Program-made: the position numbers and the translations under genes
Source: Brachypterus glaber
Taxonomy: Eukaryota; Arthropoda; Insecta; Coleoptera; Kateretidae
Direction: 5' to 3'
Length of the DNA stretch: 64,000 bases
NCBI GenBank assembly: GCA_958510825.1
Contig: OY294044.1
Location: 101,222,893 to 101,286,892, forward strand
The notes under the pieces: generated by a model
Database searches by the model: none
Seen by the model: only the letters and a program-made list of their open reading frames with translations
Told to the model about the DNA's origin: nothing
Shown: one piece after another, positions 45,297 through 56,570 of the stretch
Layout of the letters: each line of letters begins with the position of its first letter
Position numbering within the stretch: the stretch's first letter is position 1

Positions 45297-45727
45297 GCAG
45301 TCCAAAAGTTACCCACCTCTTAACTTTTGAACGAGTTAAGGTATAGACTTTAAATTTGTAATACTTAAATAAAATAACTTAAACTATATTTTTGCGTATA
45401 TTTGGTATTTGCAACTTGGAATATGCGGACAGGGGGCCATAAGGGGTATTTTTTAAAGCCTTTAAAATTCTGTATTTGACCTTATATTTTTATTTTTTTA
45501 AATATTTTTTGGGAGGTTTAAAATAGGTGTAAAAATAGGATTTTTTGTCAAAATTGTTAAAAAAAAATCCAAATTTATTAATTTCATGAAAAACCTAAAT
45601 TATACCTACTTTTAAACTAATTTTATATTATATGAACAAAAATTTACAAAAAAAAATCCTGAAAAATCGCATTTTTTAGCAAAAATATCTGAAAAATCAT
45701 AACCTTCAAAAACATGTTTAAAAATAG
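45297..45727. mobile_element. Left part of a foldback element family F3, truncated
   Basis: It starts CAGTCCAAAAGTTACCCACC and CTTAACTTTTGAACGAGTTA, continues with ATATGCGGACAGGGGGCCAT, and stops before the right arm. It lies tail-to-head with the fragment at 44936-45262, only 34 bp away; together they could be halves of two copies or one rearranged copy. Confidence 0.7.
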
Positions 45728-46140
45728 CCTTCTCTTAGTCACTTTTGTAGCAAAAGAATTGCGGAGAGTATAATTTTGTATATTCAATGCCAGACAAAAG
45801 ACACAAAAGCATATTACAAAATGTTATGAAGGCACAATTCAAAAAAACCTTGCAAATAATGCCCATAATAAACAATTACCAAGTAGTACGAAAAGACATA
45901 CCCACATACAAATACCTAAAGGGTACATAAAATACGTTTAGAAATAATAATAAAAATACCACAAGGTGCTATTAATTTTTCAGTTTTTATAACCGTTTAT
46001 AGTTTAACTATATAGTTAATTTATAAATAGGTACACTTTCAAAAATTCACTGAAATTTTAGAAAATAAATAGATGTTTGAATCCATGGTACTTATAACTA
46101 AAATTCTAAACAAAATTTCGTTGTATTTTTAATACTGAAT

Positions 46141-46753
46141 GTATTTAATACTTTACTTGTGATATTAAATACTGCAATATGTGTATTGTATACAAAATGT
46201 TGTCATACTAACATATAGATCGTGCTGGTACATTTGGAACCCCACGCAACATGTGTTTATTAATACTGTAACATTTGGTAAATTATATCACAGTTATAGT
46301 TTGGTATACTTTAAGTTGTAGTTGTTGTGTTATTGATCTAGTTTAAAGTATGTTACAATATTTAGTAAAATAACAATCGGTAATTAATACCAAAATTTTG
46401 ATTAGTAATAATACAGAGAAAAGTAAAAAAGGATCAATTATATTATGTGTAATTATGTGTGGTTGCAATCTTTATATTATTACTAATCAATATGTTGGTA
46501 TTATTTATTGGTTGTTAATTTTTCTAAATACTGTAACATACTTTAAACTAACAACAACTCAAAGTATACCATACTATAAGTGTGATATGCTTTACCAAAT
46601 GTTACAGTAATTTTAACTATAACATGCTAGTATTAATAAACACATGTTGCGTGGGGATTCACATGTACCAGCACGGTCTCTATGTTAGTATGACAACATT
46701 TTGTATACAATACACATTGTAGTATTTAATATCACAAGTAAAGTATTAAATAC
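46141..46753. mobile_element. 613-bp foldback element with ~280-bp arms
   Basis: The left end GTATTTAATACTTTACTTGT (46141) is mirrored by ACAAGTAAAGTATTAAATAC (ends 46753). Arms share TGTGTATTGTATACAAAATG, CCACGCAACATGTGTTTATT and TGATTAGTAATAAT. The loop is about 60 bp (46420-46480). The 70-codon frame at 46398-46610 spans loop and arm and is probably chance. Confidence 0.9.
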
Positions 46754-47680
46754 CAATGGTGGCGATATAAATAACAAATATGTATTTACAAATAAAATTT
46801 AGTATTAAAATTAAAATAACATTTTCTGAGTGAAACTTTGCCAAAATTAAGTATACTTTTTCGGCTAAGTTAGAATTTTACTTAATAATAAAATCTGAAT
46901 TTTAGTAAAGTTCTGACTTAAATTTGGAATTTAAGTAAAACTATGACTTATGTTAATTTTTTTAATAAAATGTCATAGTGGCCTTTTTACGCTTCCGTAT
47001 TTATGATAAGGTAGAGGAAAAAAAATATCACAATCTTATTGTACCTACTACGAAGATCGTACTATCGCGATGTATCGCGGGTGGTGGCATTTAATGAAAC
47101 TAATTAAAAAATTGTGGAATTCTAACATAAACAGACCAATACATTTTTTATAAACTTTTTAGTTACAAGTTTTTTACACCAATAGAAATGTTGTTGAAAT
47201 ATAGGCGCCAACCAAATTTTGTATACTATTATAAGGTAAACTAGATGAAACGTTGCAAGCACCCGTCAAAACATCGGCACTATTGGGAAAACTAATAACA
47301 TGCTATTAGAACAGGGTAGCATAACATAATTACAATTTTACTACTACTCCTCACTGCACAAACTAACTTGTATAATATTTATATTAAACTTTAGCTTTTC
47401 TTGTACACTTAATATATAATTAAAATTAATAATAAAAATATATTTTTTTACTTGGATGCAAGTTGAACTTATTAATGACAATTTTTGATTGATTTTAAAA
47501 ACAAATGAATGGAAGCTTAAAATTTGTGCACTGGAGCCACCTAGTTTGCAAATTTCAAACTAGGTGTTTTATTTGATTTTAAATTCTGCATCTTTAAAAC
47601 ATTATAGCAAAAAACTGTATATTAAATTTTTTATAGGGCTTAAAAAGAGCTTTTGTTTAAAATATAATTTTTTGAAATTT
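46754..47680. other. No recognised gene or repeat
   Basis: It is AT-rich. TCGCGATGTATCGCGGGTG near 47068 is a small CpG hairpin. Nothing else is supportable. Confidence 0.35.
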
Positions 47681-47682
47681 AT

Positions 47683-47890
47683 TTATTTATTTATTTATTT
47701 GTTTGTAGTCATTCTGGGACCTCGAAGGTGTTTTATACCATAATAGACTGGTTACATTACAAAAAATTTTAGTGCTACATACTATTTCATTCCATTCCAA
47801 TATTTTAAAAAATATGTTCCTCTGTTCTATGTTTTATACCGTTCATTCCATGCACTTTCTTCACATTGTGTGAATACATTCCAGAAGTTT
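47683..47890 (-). pseudogene. 3' end of a non-LTR element with (AAAT)n tail
   Basis: Plus-strand (ATTT)n at 47683-47702, then GTTTGTAGTCATTCTGGGAC, is the inverse of a 3' UTR that ends in (AAAT)n, as at 50115-50138. The tail position implies a minus-strand element. No coding part is recognisable, so the type is inferred from the tail alone. Confidence 0.35.
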
Positions 47891-47979
47891 ATTAATCAGC
47901 AAATACCATAATTTTGTAAAATTAAAATTCTCTAAAATAATTTGACTTTGACAGTTCAAGCAAAGTCAGATTATAAATA

Positions 47980-48470
47980 TGTGAGATATGCTAAAAAAAC
48001 CTTTTACTGCGTTAAACGCCAATATCTCGAAAACAATGCGTTTTAGGAAAACGTTGTTTATAACATTTTTTGACCAATTTAAAATTATCTTTTATATAAG
48101 TGCTAAATTAACCAAATACAATAATAATTGCCTTAATTATAAACAAAAAACGTTAAAAATATTAGTTTTACCCTATTTTTACCCCCTTACCACCAATCGT
48201 TTACCCCCAAAATCTAATCAGCTCTTCGGAATACGATAAGAAACAATATGCAAAAAACCGCAAGTCGATATCTCATGTAGAAATGGAGTTAGAGAGTTTA
48301 CACCCAGACAGACAGACGGACGCCAAAATTTTTTTTACTGATTTCGACTCAGAATGGTCTAAAACATCGAGAAATGTGAAAAAAACATGGTCGAAGATTT
48401 TGACTTTTCGGCGAAGATTTCAATACATCGGCACTCTTAGTAGCACTAAGTGCCGATGTAATATGTTATA
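47980..48470 (+). repeat. Dispersed repeat ending in a hairpin (pair of 25686-25935)
   Basis: Shared blocks: ACCCCCTTACC.CCAATCG, AATCTAATCAGCTCTTC, AAGAAACAATATGCAAAAAA and the terminal hairpin, here a 12-bp stem TACATCGGCACT/AGTGCCGATGTA (48424-48460). It contains CAGACAGACAGACGG (48307-48321). Open frames inside are not conserved between copies. Confidence 0.65.
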
Positions 48471-48556
48471 CGATACAACAACCAGTAGTAGATTTATTAT
48501 TCCATCAATCTATTTTCTAAACATAGTACAGAGTGATATTAGTAGACTGACAGTTA

Positions 48557-48725
48557 TTATATGCTTATATTTATGGAATCAGCGCGTCAAGATCTAACGA
48601 CATGATTTTTTTTTAAATCTGAGATATGCTCTAAAATCGTCAAATTTCGGTCATCGTATGGATTTTTAAAAAAAATTCATGTTGATAGATCTTGACGCGC
48701 TGATTCCAAAAATATAAGCATATAA
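48557..48725. mobile_element. 169-bp palindromic element
   Basis: The arms TTATATGCTTATATTTATGG, AATCAGCGCGTCAAGATCTA and their inverse (GATCTTGACGCGCTGATTCC) are about 56 bp with a few mismatches around a ~55-bp loop. The CpG-rich GCGCGTC in both arms is unusual for the region. It is inserted beside the repeat end also found inverted at 9219-9287. Confidence 0.85.
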
Positions 48726-48921
48726 AACCTTCAGATTAATATTTTGGAAAATATGAGCGAAATAAAAATAAACAAATAATAAGTTTTTCCTATTTTAAAA
48801 AATGTAGACGTGATGGGCCAAAACGGAGAACGGATTCTTGTTCAGCTACCAAAAATACACCTAGAAAACCATTTCTGATCCTCGTCAACCGACAGAAGAA
48901 AAATGTGGTCCTGTGTAATTA

Positions 48922-49133
48922 GGGATCGTTCAAGTATTAGGGAACGCAAATTGTAACAAAATTCATACACTTCATACCCCGGTTTCCGCGTTATTAAAGG
49001 CTGTAGATGTTTTATATTTTGGCTACCCCCTAACATATCCCCTATTTGGAGGGCTAGCCAAAACATGAAATCTGTACAGCTTTTAATAATGAATTTTGGT
49101 AAAATTTGCGTTACGTAACACTTAAACGTTTAC
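48922..49133. mobile_element. ~212-bp MITE of the GTTACGTAACGC family
   Basis: GGGATCGTTCAAGTATTAGG then GAACGCAAATT at the left is mirrored by AATTTGCGTTACGTAACACT, TAAACGTTTA at the right. Interior inverted blocks TTTTGGCTACCCC/GGGCTAGCCAAAA (about 49017-49065) extend the symmetry. Confidence 0.75.
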
Positions 49134-49282
49134 TTAGAAGGTAACATTAAGATTAAATTTTAAAATTTATATGTTTTTAAAATAACAATATCATCTTAAA
49201 ATTTAATTTTAAAATTTTTTTTTTAGTACCGAGAGGTAATTAAATTGCAGGTTATCCATACCCGAAACATTTTTTACAGTAA

Positions 49283-50006
49283 ATTAATGATTATCAGTTG
49301 CTACAGTCGGACTTAAACCGTATCACCGAATGGTATAGAAATAATTTTTTAGATCTTAATATAAGCAAATGTAAGGTTATATCTTTCTTAAAAAGGGCTA
49401 GGACCTTAAATTTTAATTATGTTGTTTTAAATACTGATACCAAAATGACATTTGTTCCGCATATAAACAATATTGTTAATAAGGCGCTCAGAATGTGTGG
49501 TTTTGTTATAAGACAATGTCAAGACTTTACTAATATTTCTGCTATAGTCTTACTTTTCAATACTTTTTCTCGTAGCATTCTTGAATATGCGTCCATTATA
49601 TGGAGACCGTCATATCAGTGTTACATTAACCTTATTGAAAGAGTACAGAAAAAAATGACTAAATTTTTGCTTTACAAGCTTAAGGTTTCTATTGATATTA
49701 GCTATATAGACAAATTATCTCTTTTAGGATTGGAGTCACTTTCAAATAGACGTATTAATATTGATAAAATATTTATGTATAAGCTTTTTAACAATTTAAT
49801 TACTTGTCCTGATATTTTAAAACTTTTTTACTTTCGCGCATCTTCTGTACATACTCGTAATACCAACTTGTTACACATTCCCTTTTTAAGAACCAATTTA
49901 TTTCAGTAGTCCAATCCCTAGATTGGCTAAAAATTTAAATCAGTGTAATATTGATATTTTTAACACAAGCTTAATAGGTTTTAAGAAATATCTTAAAAAT
50001 GTTTAA
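49283..50006 (+). pseudogene. Reverse transcriptase C-terminal (thumb/connection) fragment, frameshifted
   Basis: Residues LLQSDLNRITEW, LDLNISKCKV, RSILEYASIIWRPSYQ, LIERVQKKMTKFLL and RRINIDKIFMYKLFN follow the order of RT C-terminal regions in CR1/Jockey-like elements (LQ-x-DL-x(3)-W, LN-x(2)-KC, LEYAS-x-IW-x-P, IE-x-VQ, RR). The frame stops at TAG 49907-49909. A second frame gives YFSSPIPRLAKN and CNIDIFNTSLIGFKKYLKNV and ends at TAA 50004-50006. One extra T in the TTT run near 49897-49899 explains the shift. The catalytic core is absent, so the copy is dead. High A+T codon use matches the surroundings. Confidence 0.85.
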
Positions 50007-50138
50007 TTATTTAACTTTTATACGTACTTAGTTATTATTAAGTATTTATTTAATTCTACAAAATTGTTTTTTTCTTATGTATTGTACTACTTGGATTTCT
50101 TCTGTAATGTACAACAATAAATAAATAAATAAATAAAT
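49283..50138 (+). mobile_element. 5'-truncated CR1/Jockey-like non-LTR retrotransposon
   Basis: The homologous frame starts just after a stop at 49280 with DYQLLQSDLNRITEWYRNNF, i.e. downstream of the catalytic YxDD, and the element ends in an (AATA)n tail at 50115-50138. Such 5' truncation and tail are usual for CR1/Jockey-group elements. I found no convincing target duplication. Coding part described separately. Confidence 0.85.
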
Positions 50139-50224
50139 GAGCAAAAAAGTAATTTGATGCCTCCAAAAACCAAAATAATAATAATTTTGAAAAAAAATGT
50201 GTATTTCAAAAAAAACTATCAAAA

Positions 50225-51683
50225 ACGGTTCGCCTGAGCGATTTTAAATAATAATGTAGTGGACCCCTACATTTTTTGGACTAAAACATAACTGATGACA
50301 TAAGAAATCAATTCCCATTTAAAAGAAAATCGTAAAAGATACACTTTTTTAGACAGATAAAAAACCGTTTTTTTGAGTAATAGGGTGTCAAAAAATCTCG
50401 AATTTCGAAATCGAAAACGCTTCCTGGCTCAAAAGTTACTCCTTAGTAAAAAACGGTGGCCACTCAAAAATTTTAGAGGTATCTCAAAGAACTCAAACTT
50501 TAAAAAAAATCCGTACCTGTTTTTCAGATAAAAAGTGATTGTATATAAAATGCAGGAAATTTTGGAGGGTTTCTTTGGTAATATTTAGAACCAATACTAA
50601 TTGTGAGAAACTAAAGAAATTATATCCCTCCTCTCCTCATGCTAGAACATAAAAAAATGCCAATTATTTGAAGATTTCGCTAAAATTTCATTTTTGCAAA
50701 TTTTAAAAAGTGCATAAAAAATAGTTTTAAAGAAAAAACCTGCAAACCTATATTATGCGTATACTTGTTTTCGCAAGTCGGGTAAAAAAAATTCAATTTC
50801 AATTCGAAACCGGGTGGATGCGTAAAAATTTACTTTTAAATGCATTTATTTATCTTTAAAACGGTTAAACCTGTGATGTTACACCACACAAACTTTTTTG
50901 TGTATTTTTACATAAAAAAGTATATTCCAATAAGAAAAATTCAAAAAAAGTACACCGAAAAAAGTTTTAGGCAAAAAAGCAGAAAATCCACTCGGTTTCG
51001 AATGGAAATTTATTTTTTTACTAGACTTGCGGAAACAAATCACGTCTTCTGTATAGTCAGGTAGGTTAACATGTATATATGCTTATATACTAATATGTAG
51101 GTTTGCAGATTTTTTATTTAAAACTATTTTTTATGCACTTTTTAAAAGTTGCCAAAATTTACAAATAATAAGCTTTTTTATGTTTTAAGTTAAGGGGAGG
51201 GGGATATATTTTTTTTAGTTTCTCACAATTAGTATTGTTTCTAAATATTATTTTATAATAATATTTTTTTTTGTTTTTCACAATTAGTATTGTTTCTAAA
51301 TATTACCAAAGAAACTCTCCAAAATATCCTCAATTTTATATACTTATATACAATCACTTTTTATCCGAAAAACTGATACCGATTTTTTTGAGTTTGAGTG
51401 CTTTGAGCTACCTCTAAACATTATTCGATTTGGCTCAATTTTGAGTGGCCACCGTTTTTTACTAACGAAAAACTTTTGAGCCAGAGACCGTTTTCGATTT
51501 CGAAAATCGGGATTTTTTGACACACCCTATTACTCAAAAAAACGTTTTTTTATCTGTCTAAAAAACTGTATCTTTTACGATTTTCTTTCAAATAGAAATT
51601 GATTTCTTATGTTTTAGTCCGAAAAATGTAGGGGTCCACGAAATTTTCATTTAAAATCGCCCAGGTGAACCGTGTTGTTTAGA
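50225..51683. mobile_element. Foldback element family F4, ~1.46 kb
   Basis: The left end CGGTTCGCCTGAGCGATTTT (~50226) is mirrored by AAAATCGCCCAGGTGAACCG (ends ~51680). Arms of about 550-650 bp share GTGGACCCCTACATTTTT, AGTAATAGGGTGTCAAAAAA, AACGGTGGCCACTC and TTTCTTTGGTAATATTTAGA. The right arm holds a short duplication of TTTCTCACAATTAGTATTGT (near 51218 and 51277). The loop 50816-50990 carries the same core as families F1 and F2. Confidence 0.92.
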
Positions 51684-51975
51684 TTCTCAAATCAGTTTAG
51701 AACTCATACAAGATTTGTAATGATATCATCATTTTAAATTGGAAAAACGGTTTGAACTAAATTTTCGCGACTTGACCTTTATTAACATTGGTCTAGTAGA
51801 GAGCCGACTATGATTAAATTTTAAGTCTGTGTCAATTTAAGTTGGCAACAGTAGGTTCATTGTTAGAAATAATAAACCAATCTAAATTGATATTTGTGGA
51901 CCATGCCCAAAAAGGGCCTGGCTTTTTGCTGAGCAGGGCGCGGAAGTCGTGGGACCCGGATTAATTTTTAGGTTT

Positions 51976-52123
51976 GGGAACTTTCAAGTATTAGGTAACG
52001 CAAATTTTGATCATTTTGGACCCCCCCCTGTAACGCTATTTTCCTATAACATTAACATGGGCTTAACACTCCAAAATGACCCCCACCCCCCCTAGGAGCG
52101 TTGCGTAATACTTGAACGTTCCC
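51976..52123. mobile_element. 148-bp MITE of the GTTACGTAACGC family
   Basis: GGGAACTTTCAAGTATTAGG, TAACGC and a C run at the left are mirrored by CCTAGGAGCGTTGCGTAATA, CTTGAACGTTCCC at the right. It is the shortest complete copy in the window. Confidence 0.85.
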
Positions 52124-52818
52124 TTTTTATTTTTATTTACCAGAATACAAGTATTTCACCTGTATTTGATAGAAGTTCTGTAAATATTTAAAGAAACGCT
52201 ATTTTTAACTTAATTACCCAGAAGAAACAGGTTCTTAATTCGAATTTAAACCCAATAACTTTTTAATAAGTTCGTATTTGATCAAAATCGGTTAGGGGGA
52301 AGGGGGTAAAAGGGGGGTTACATTTTTGTTTTGGTCGTAATTTTTTTAATATTTACAATGGAAAAAAGATTTAAAAACGTTAAATAAAACTGCACAAAAA
52401 ATGTTATTATCAGTGTTTTCAGCACCCCCCGCCCCTCCCAAAATTGTTTCTAGGCATAACTTTCTGATTCTTCACAATAAAACAAAAATTTGAAAACCAT
52501 CTAAAAGATAAAATAAGATTACAAAAAAAATGTAATTATCATTTTTTTCCAGCCCCCCGGGTGGCACCCTCAAAAACAAAAAGCTTTGCCCTGACAATTT
52601 CAACCAAAACTTGGAGCCCCTACAAAAAAAAATTGGCGCCCAAAAAAATACTCTCCTGAAAAAAAGCTTTGTCCCTGATGGTTTCTACCAAACTTGGCGC
52701 CCCTGCAAAAAAATATTGGAGCTCAAAGATAGGTGACTTAAAAACCAAGGCCAGGGAGGCTTAGCTCCCCCTGGTTACGGCCCTGAACTAAAAGGTAAAA
52801 TAAAGTTACACTCTGGTA
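52124..52818. other. No gene; 83-bp duplication at 52577-52715
   Basis: AAGCTTTGCCCTGACAATTT and AAGCTTTGTCCCTGATGGTT (52581, 52664) begin two direct copies through CCAAA.CTTGG.GCCCCT.C and AAAAAAATTGG. 52745-52790 (GGCCAGGGAGGCTTAGCTCC) is GC-rich and hairpin-like. Confidence 0.5.
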
Positions 52819-53577
52819 AGGGGCTGTCCATATATTACGTAACGCTCCTAGAGGGGGGTCCGAGAAATTGTTACAGTTTGTGACATCTGGGAGGGGGGTG
52901 TCTAGGTAAACATTACGTAACGGAATTTAATAAATTTAATGTTTATTTCCTAAGCTTGGCAGATGTATTTTTATTTCAACATAAATTTAGTGGCCCATAA
53001 TTCCCTTTTTCACACAAAAATGACGAAACTATGCATATTTAAATAATATTGTAATCAGTAAAAAAACTGTTGACATTGATATTAAAAAAAATCTTACGGC
53101 CCTGTTCTTGCGTGATTTTGCCGATGAATCATCGGCGATGATACTTTTTCGCGCGGAATGTGTACTCACAGAACACCAATGTGTGTACTATTTTGTGTAC
53201 CTGTACATAAACAATATATTGTATTGTACGTATATATTCGTGTTATATGTGACACTCAGTGTAAAAAGAGGTACCTAGTATTTTTTCTCTGTGTGATATT
53301 GATTATGAATGATTTTTTAAAGTTTGAGTGATTTTTTCGTGTAAATTTTTTTTAAGGTTATGTTATACTATATTTTAGGTTCATGTTTGTTTTGTCGAGA
53401 AAAACGAATCAATAGTGAGAATACAGTTAAATTTATTGCGAAAGAAATTTTTTATATTGTTACGCGTTACACATGGGGGGGGGGGAGTGTTGGTAAATGT
53501 GACAGTTTGTTACACAGGGGGGAGGGGGGGGTCAATTTTTTTGAAAAATTGCGTTACGTAATATATGGACAGCCCCT
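52819..53577 (+). mobile_element. GC-ended TIR element (AGGGGCTGTCC family), copy B (759 bp)
   Basis: The ends AGGGGCTGTCCATATATTAC and its inverse enclose the same internal blocks as 6949-7616 but in the opposite orientation. Relative to copy A it has 24 extra bases after GATGAT (about 53137-53165) and an unrelated segment at about 53315-53460. G runs of 8-9 mark the right arm. Confidence 0.85.
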
Positions 53578-54355
53578 AACGTTGCACTATGTTGCGTTGG
53601 TGCAAGAGACCCATAACTTCGTAAAAACTTACAAGTTCCTTGTCTGGATGAAGTAAACAAATTGATATTTAGTCATCATTTTAGTTGAAATTAAAATAAA
53701 TAATTTTAAGAAAGCTACTGCGTAAAAAATTAAATTCTACATAAATTCAATGTTCGAATCATATTTTTGCAAGGCCATCGTTTTTCTTTCTGCATTCAAA
53801 TTAATTTTTTAATACGTACGAATAACTCGAGATTAAATTAAAGCGCAAAACGCGAAATATATTAGTCAGTTTTTATTTTTCTTGCCCAACTTCTTAAATT
53901 TTAAACAATAAAGATTTTTGTGGAAAACGTAGGTCTTACATTAGATAAGCTAAGTAGAGTCTGAGCGGGTTGCGAATAAACTACACAATATACCGGCATT
54001 TCATTAACGCCTATGCAGCGTGTTTTACAATATAATGTATACTATACAATGTAGAGTATACATGTATGTAACGTATACGATTATATTAGTTACAGTTAAA
54101 AAAAAAGTAGGTAATAAAATAAATAAAAAATTGGAAAATTGAATTTTATTACTTACATTACACTTTTTTATACCTTTGGGACCACTCACATTTAAGTTTA
54201 AATTTGTGTTTGTGACGTGGTCAAGTGATTATTACTTAAATTATTCTAAACTTTTTTTTTAAATCCATAAAATTTTGAAAAATCTGGATTTTTTTTTTGT
54301 TAATCTTAGTTCCAGATTTTTTTAACTTTACCTCGTTTACCATATAACTTGTCTT
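53578..54355. other. No recognised gene
   Basis: It is mostly AT-rich. 53940-54030 is slightly GC-richer without coding signal. Confidence 0.35.
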
Positions 54356-54682
54356 TTTTGGGGTTTCGTACCTCAAAAACGAAAAACTGAACCCTTATAG
54401 GATCGCTTGGTTGTCCGTCCGTTTATCTGTCTGTAACAGTCGTTTATCTCAGGAACTATACGTAGGAATCTGAAATTTGGTATTCGAAAATCCAGTCCAC
54501 GTTAATAAAAAATATATAATATTTTGTTGGCCAAAAGAAAAAGAGAAAATTTTGATAAAACTAAATTTAGTGAACTCTATTTGGATATCACATATCATAT
54601 TACACGTCTCAAAAATAAATATAAAAAAATTAAGTATGAAATTTTTAAAAACTAGAATTCGTTGTACGGTGCGGAACCCTTA
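54356..54682 (+). mobile_element. Insect dispersed element with GGGTTYCGTAC ends
   Basis: TTTTGGGGTTTCGTACC at the left is mirrored by GTACGGTGCGGAACCC at the right. AACCCTTATAGGATCGCTT, TTGTCCGTCCGTTTATCTGT and TTTATCTCAGGAACTATACG follow the left end in the order I know from widely dispersed insect repeats with GGGTTCCGTAC termini. The 68-codon frame inside is chance. Confidence 0.65.
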
Positions 54683-55720
54683 ATTTACCATTTTTTTTTT
54701 ATTTTTTTACCTAAACAGCAAGCTAAGCAATGCTAAGCAACGTCGAACTGCTTATGCATTTTACTGGGAAAAAGTCCAAACTAAGCATTTTTAGATACAT
54801 GTTTAGACTATATTATAGACTCTTTTTCTTAAAATATATTAGGTATTCTATAACACAGTATTAAAAAAATTAATAATAAGTGAATTTACAGTTTCTAATA
54901 CTTTTATCTCTTCCAAAATTGGACAAACTAAAATTTAAATAAATTAAACAACTAATATGTATTTTATGCATTAAAATAATTATTTTGATTAAAATAGTAG
55001 GCACGATGATAAAAAATAAATTACACAGTTGACATGGAATTGTGTTAAATTTTGTAAAATTGTGTAATTTTAACACCGTTTTTCGTAAAATATAGACAAT
55101 TTTACACATTTTAACACGTATCCGTGTCAATGCAGGTCTACATGGTCGACTTTGTAAAACATGTGTCAAAAATTCTGAAATAAATTTAATTTCTTACCTT
55201 ATTTTCATAGCTTAATTTTTTTAGATACCATGTTATAAAATGAGTTATTTTGGGTTAAATTTATATACATAACCATTTGTCTAGAAATGCTAGTTCCGGA
55301 GATATGGGCATTTGCACAGCCAGTTTGACACTGTACTGTGGTTTTTTCGATTTAACCAATAAAAGAACTATACTTTTTATTATTCATAATTTTTAATTTA
55401 CTACATGATTGATAAAATTTACCACAATTGCTATTTAGTCATCAATTCTTAAATATAAACATGTTTATTGGTAAAACACTTGTTTAGTCAAAAAGACAAA
55501 GAATTTGGATGAATAATAAAAATAATAAAAAAAAATGTCAATATTATTATTTTTTAACAATCTTGCATTTTTAAAACGTAATTTGTTTTTCCTAGAATTT
55601 ATTTTGCAAACATTTAAATAGTAAAAATAATCTCTAAGAATTATTGGAAAATATTTAAACAAGTAAAAAATAGACTTCTTCACCCTCACCCTCATATTAT
55701 ATCTACCATATCCTAAAATA
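54683..55720. other. No recognised gene
   Basis: 54718-54757 has AGCAAGCTAAGCAATGCTAA then GCAACGTCG, faintly like a 5S-derived repeat. 55020-55135 has several TTTTACACA/TGTGTAAAA motifs, possibly a decayed MITE. Confidence 0.35.
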
Positions 55721-56123
55721 CACTAGGAACGGTTATTGTAACATTTACGACATAAATATGAGGTTTGGATTATACATGTTTATTGCTGTAAATAGTTGCA
55801 AAATAGTTAGGTACTGTAATACCTATTGTTACAAAAATATGTTATTTTGACAACTGATTTTTTGTAAATTTACTAGCATTATTGTAATTGTTTACAAAAA
55901 ATTGTACATGTTTACAAAAAAAAAAAAAATTGTCACAAAAAAATTGTTACAAAAATTTGTCACAAAAATTTGTTACAAAAATTCTGTACAAAAATTTGTT
56001 AAAAAAATTGTAGGTATTTTATTAGCAATTTACGACCAACATATTGAAAATCACGGGATTACAATAATTTATTTGTAAATTTTCAATAAAAAAAAGAATA
56101 ATTTACAATAACTTTTTTTAGTG
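55721..56123. mobile_element. TA-flanked MITE (403 bp)
   Basis: TA (55719-55720), CACTAGGAACGGTTATTGTA at the left, TTACAATAACTTTTTTTAGTG at the right, then TA (56124-56125). The interior 55895-56010 is a slippery series of TTGT[TC]ACAAAAATT repeats. It resembles the 62211-62633 element in length and ends. Confidence 0.75.
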
Positions 56124-56433
56124 TAGGAATCCTTTCTTATTTCTATTCATATATATGAACATCTTTCAGAATAAAGGGAGTAAAAGGAGATTAAAAATGG
56201 TCCCGGCTCCTCCGTAAAAGACTACTAGTAGTCTTAATTTTAATTTTAGGTCATTATGAATAGTTTCGGTTAGACTTCGCCCATTTATATTAGTTTAGTA
56301 GTAGTAAAGTATTAATGTCACTGGTCTATGATCATATATGTGTTTAGAACTTTCCGATAGGTATGTAAAATTTTATCCCAAAACAAACGCATTTAAAAGT
56401 TTGGGAATAACAATTACTGAAGTATAGGCTGAG

Positions 56434-56570
56434 CACCGTAAAAAATACTTGTACTTGCATGCGCGCGAATCCAACCTAATAAAATAAAGGGAGCGTACAT
56501 TTAATGTTACGTATACAGTATTTCGTTAGTAGTAATCGTGCGCATGCGAAAAAAAGTTTTTTTTACAGTG
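56434..56570. mobile_element. 137-bp MITE with CpG-rich inverted arms
   Basis: CACCGTAAAAAATAC ... GCATGCGCGCGA is mirrored by TCGTGCGCATGCG ... TTTTTTTTACAGTG. The GCATGCGC arms are unusual in this AT-rich window. It lies about 450 bp upstream of the putative gene start region. Confidence 0.7.

Noticed and set aside
54718..54757. 5S rRNA-derived SINE piece (AAGCAACGTCG)
   Set aside because: Only about 11 bases match the 5S motif and no other internal promoter box or SINE body is present.
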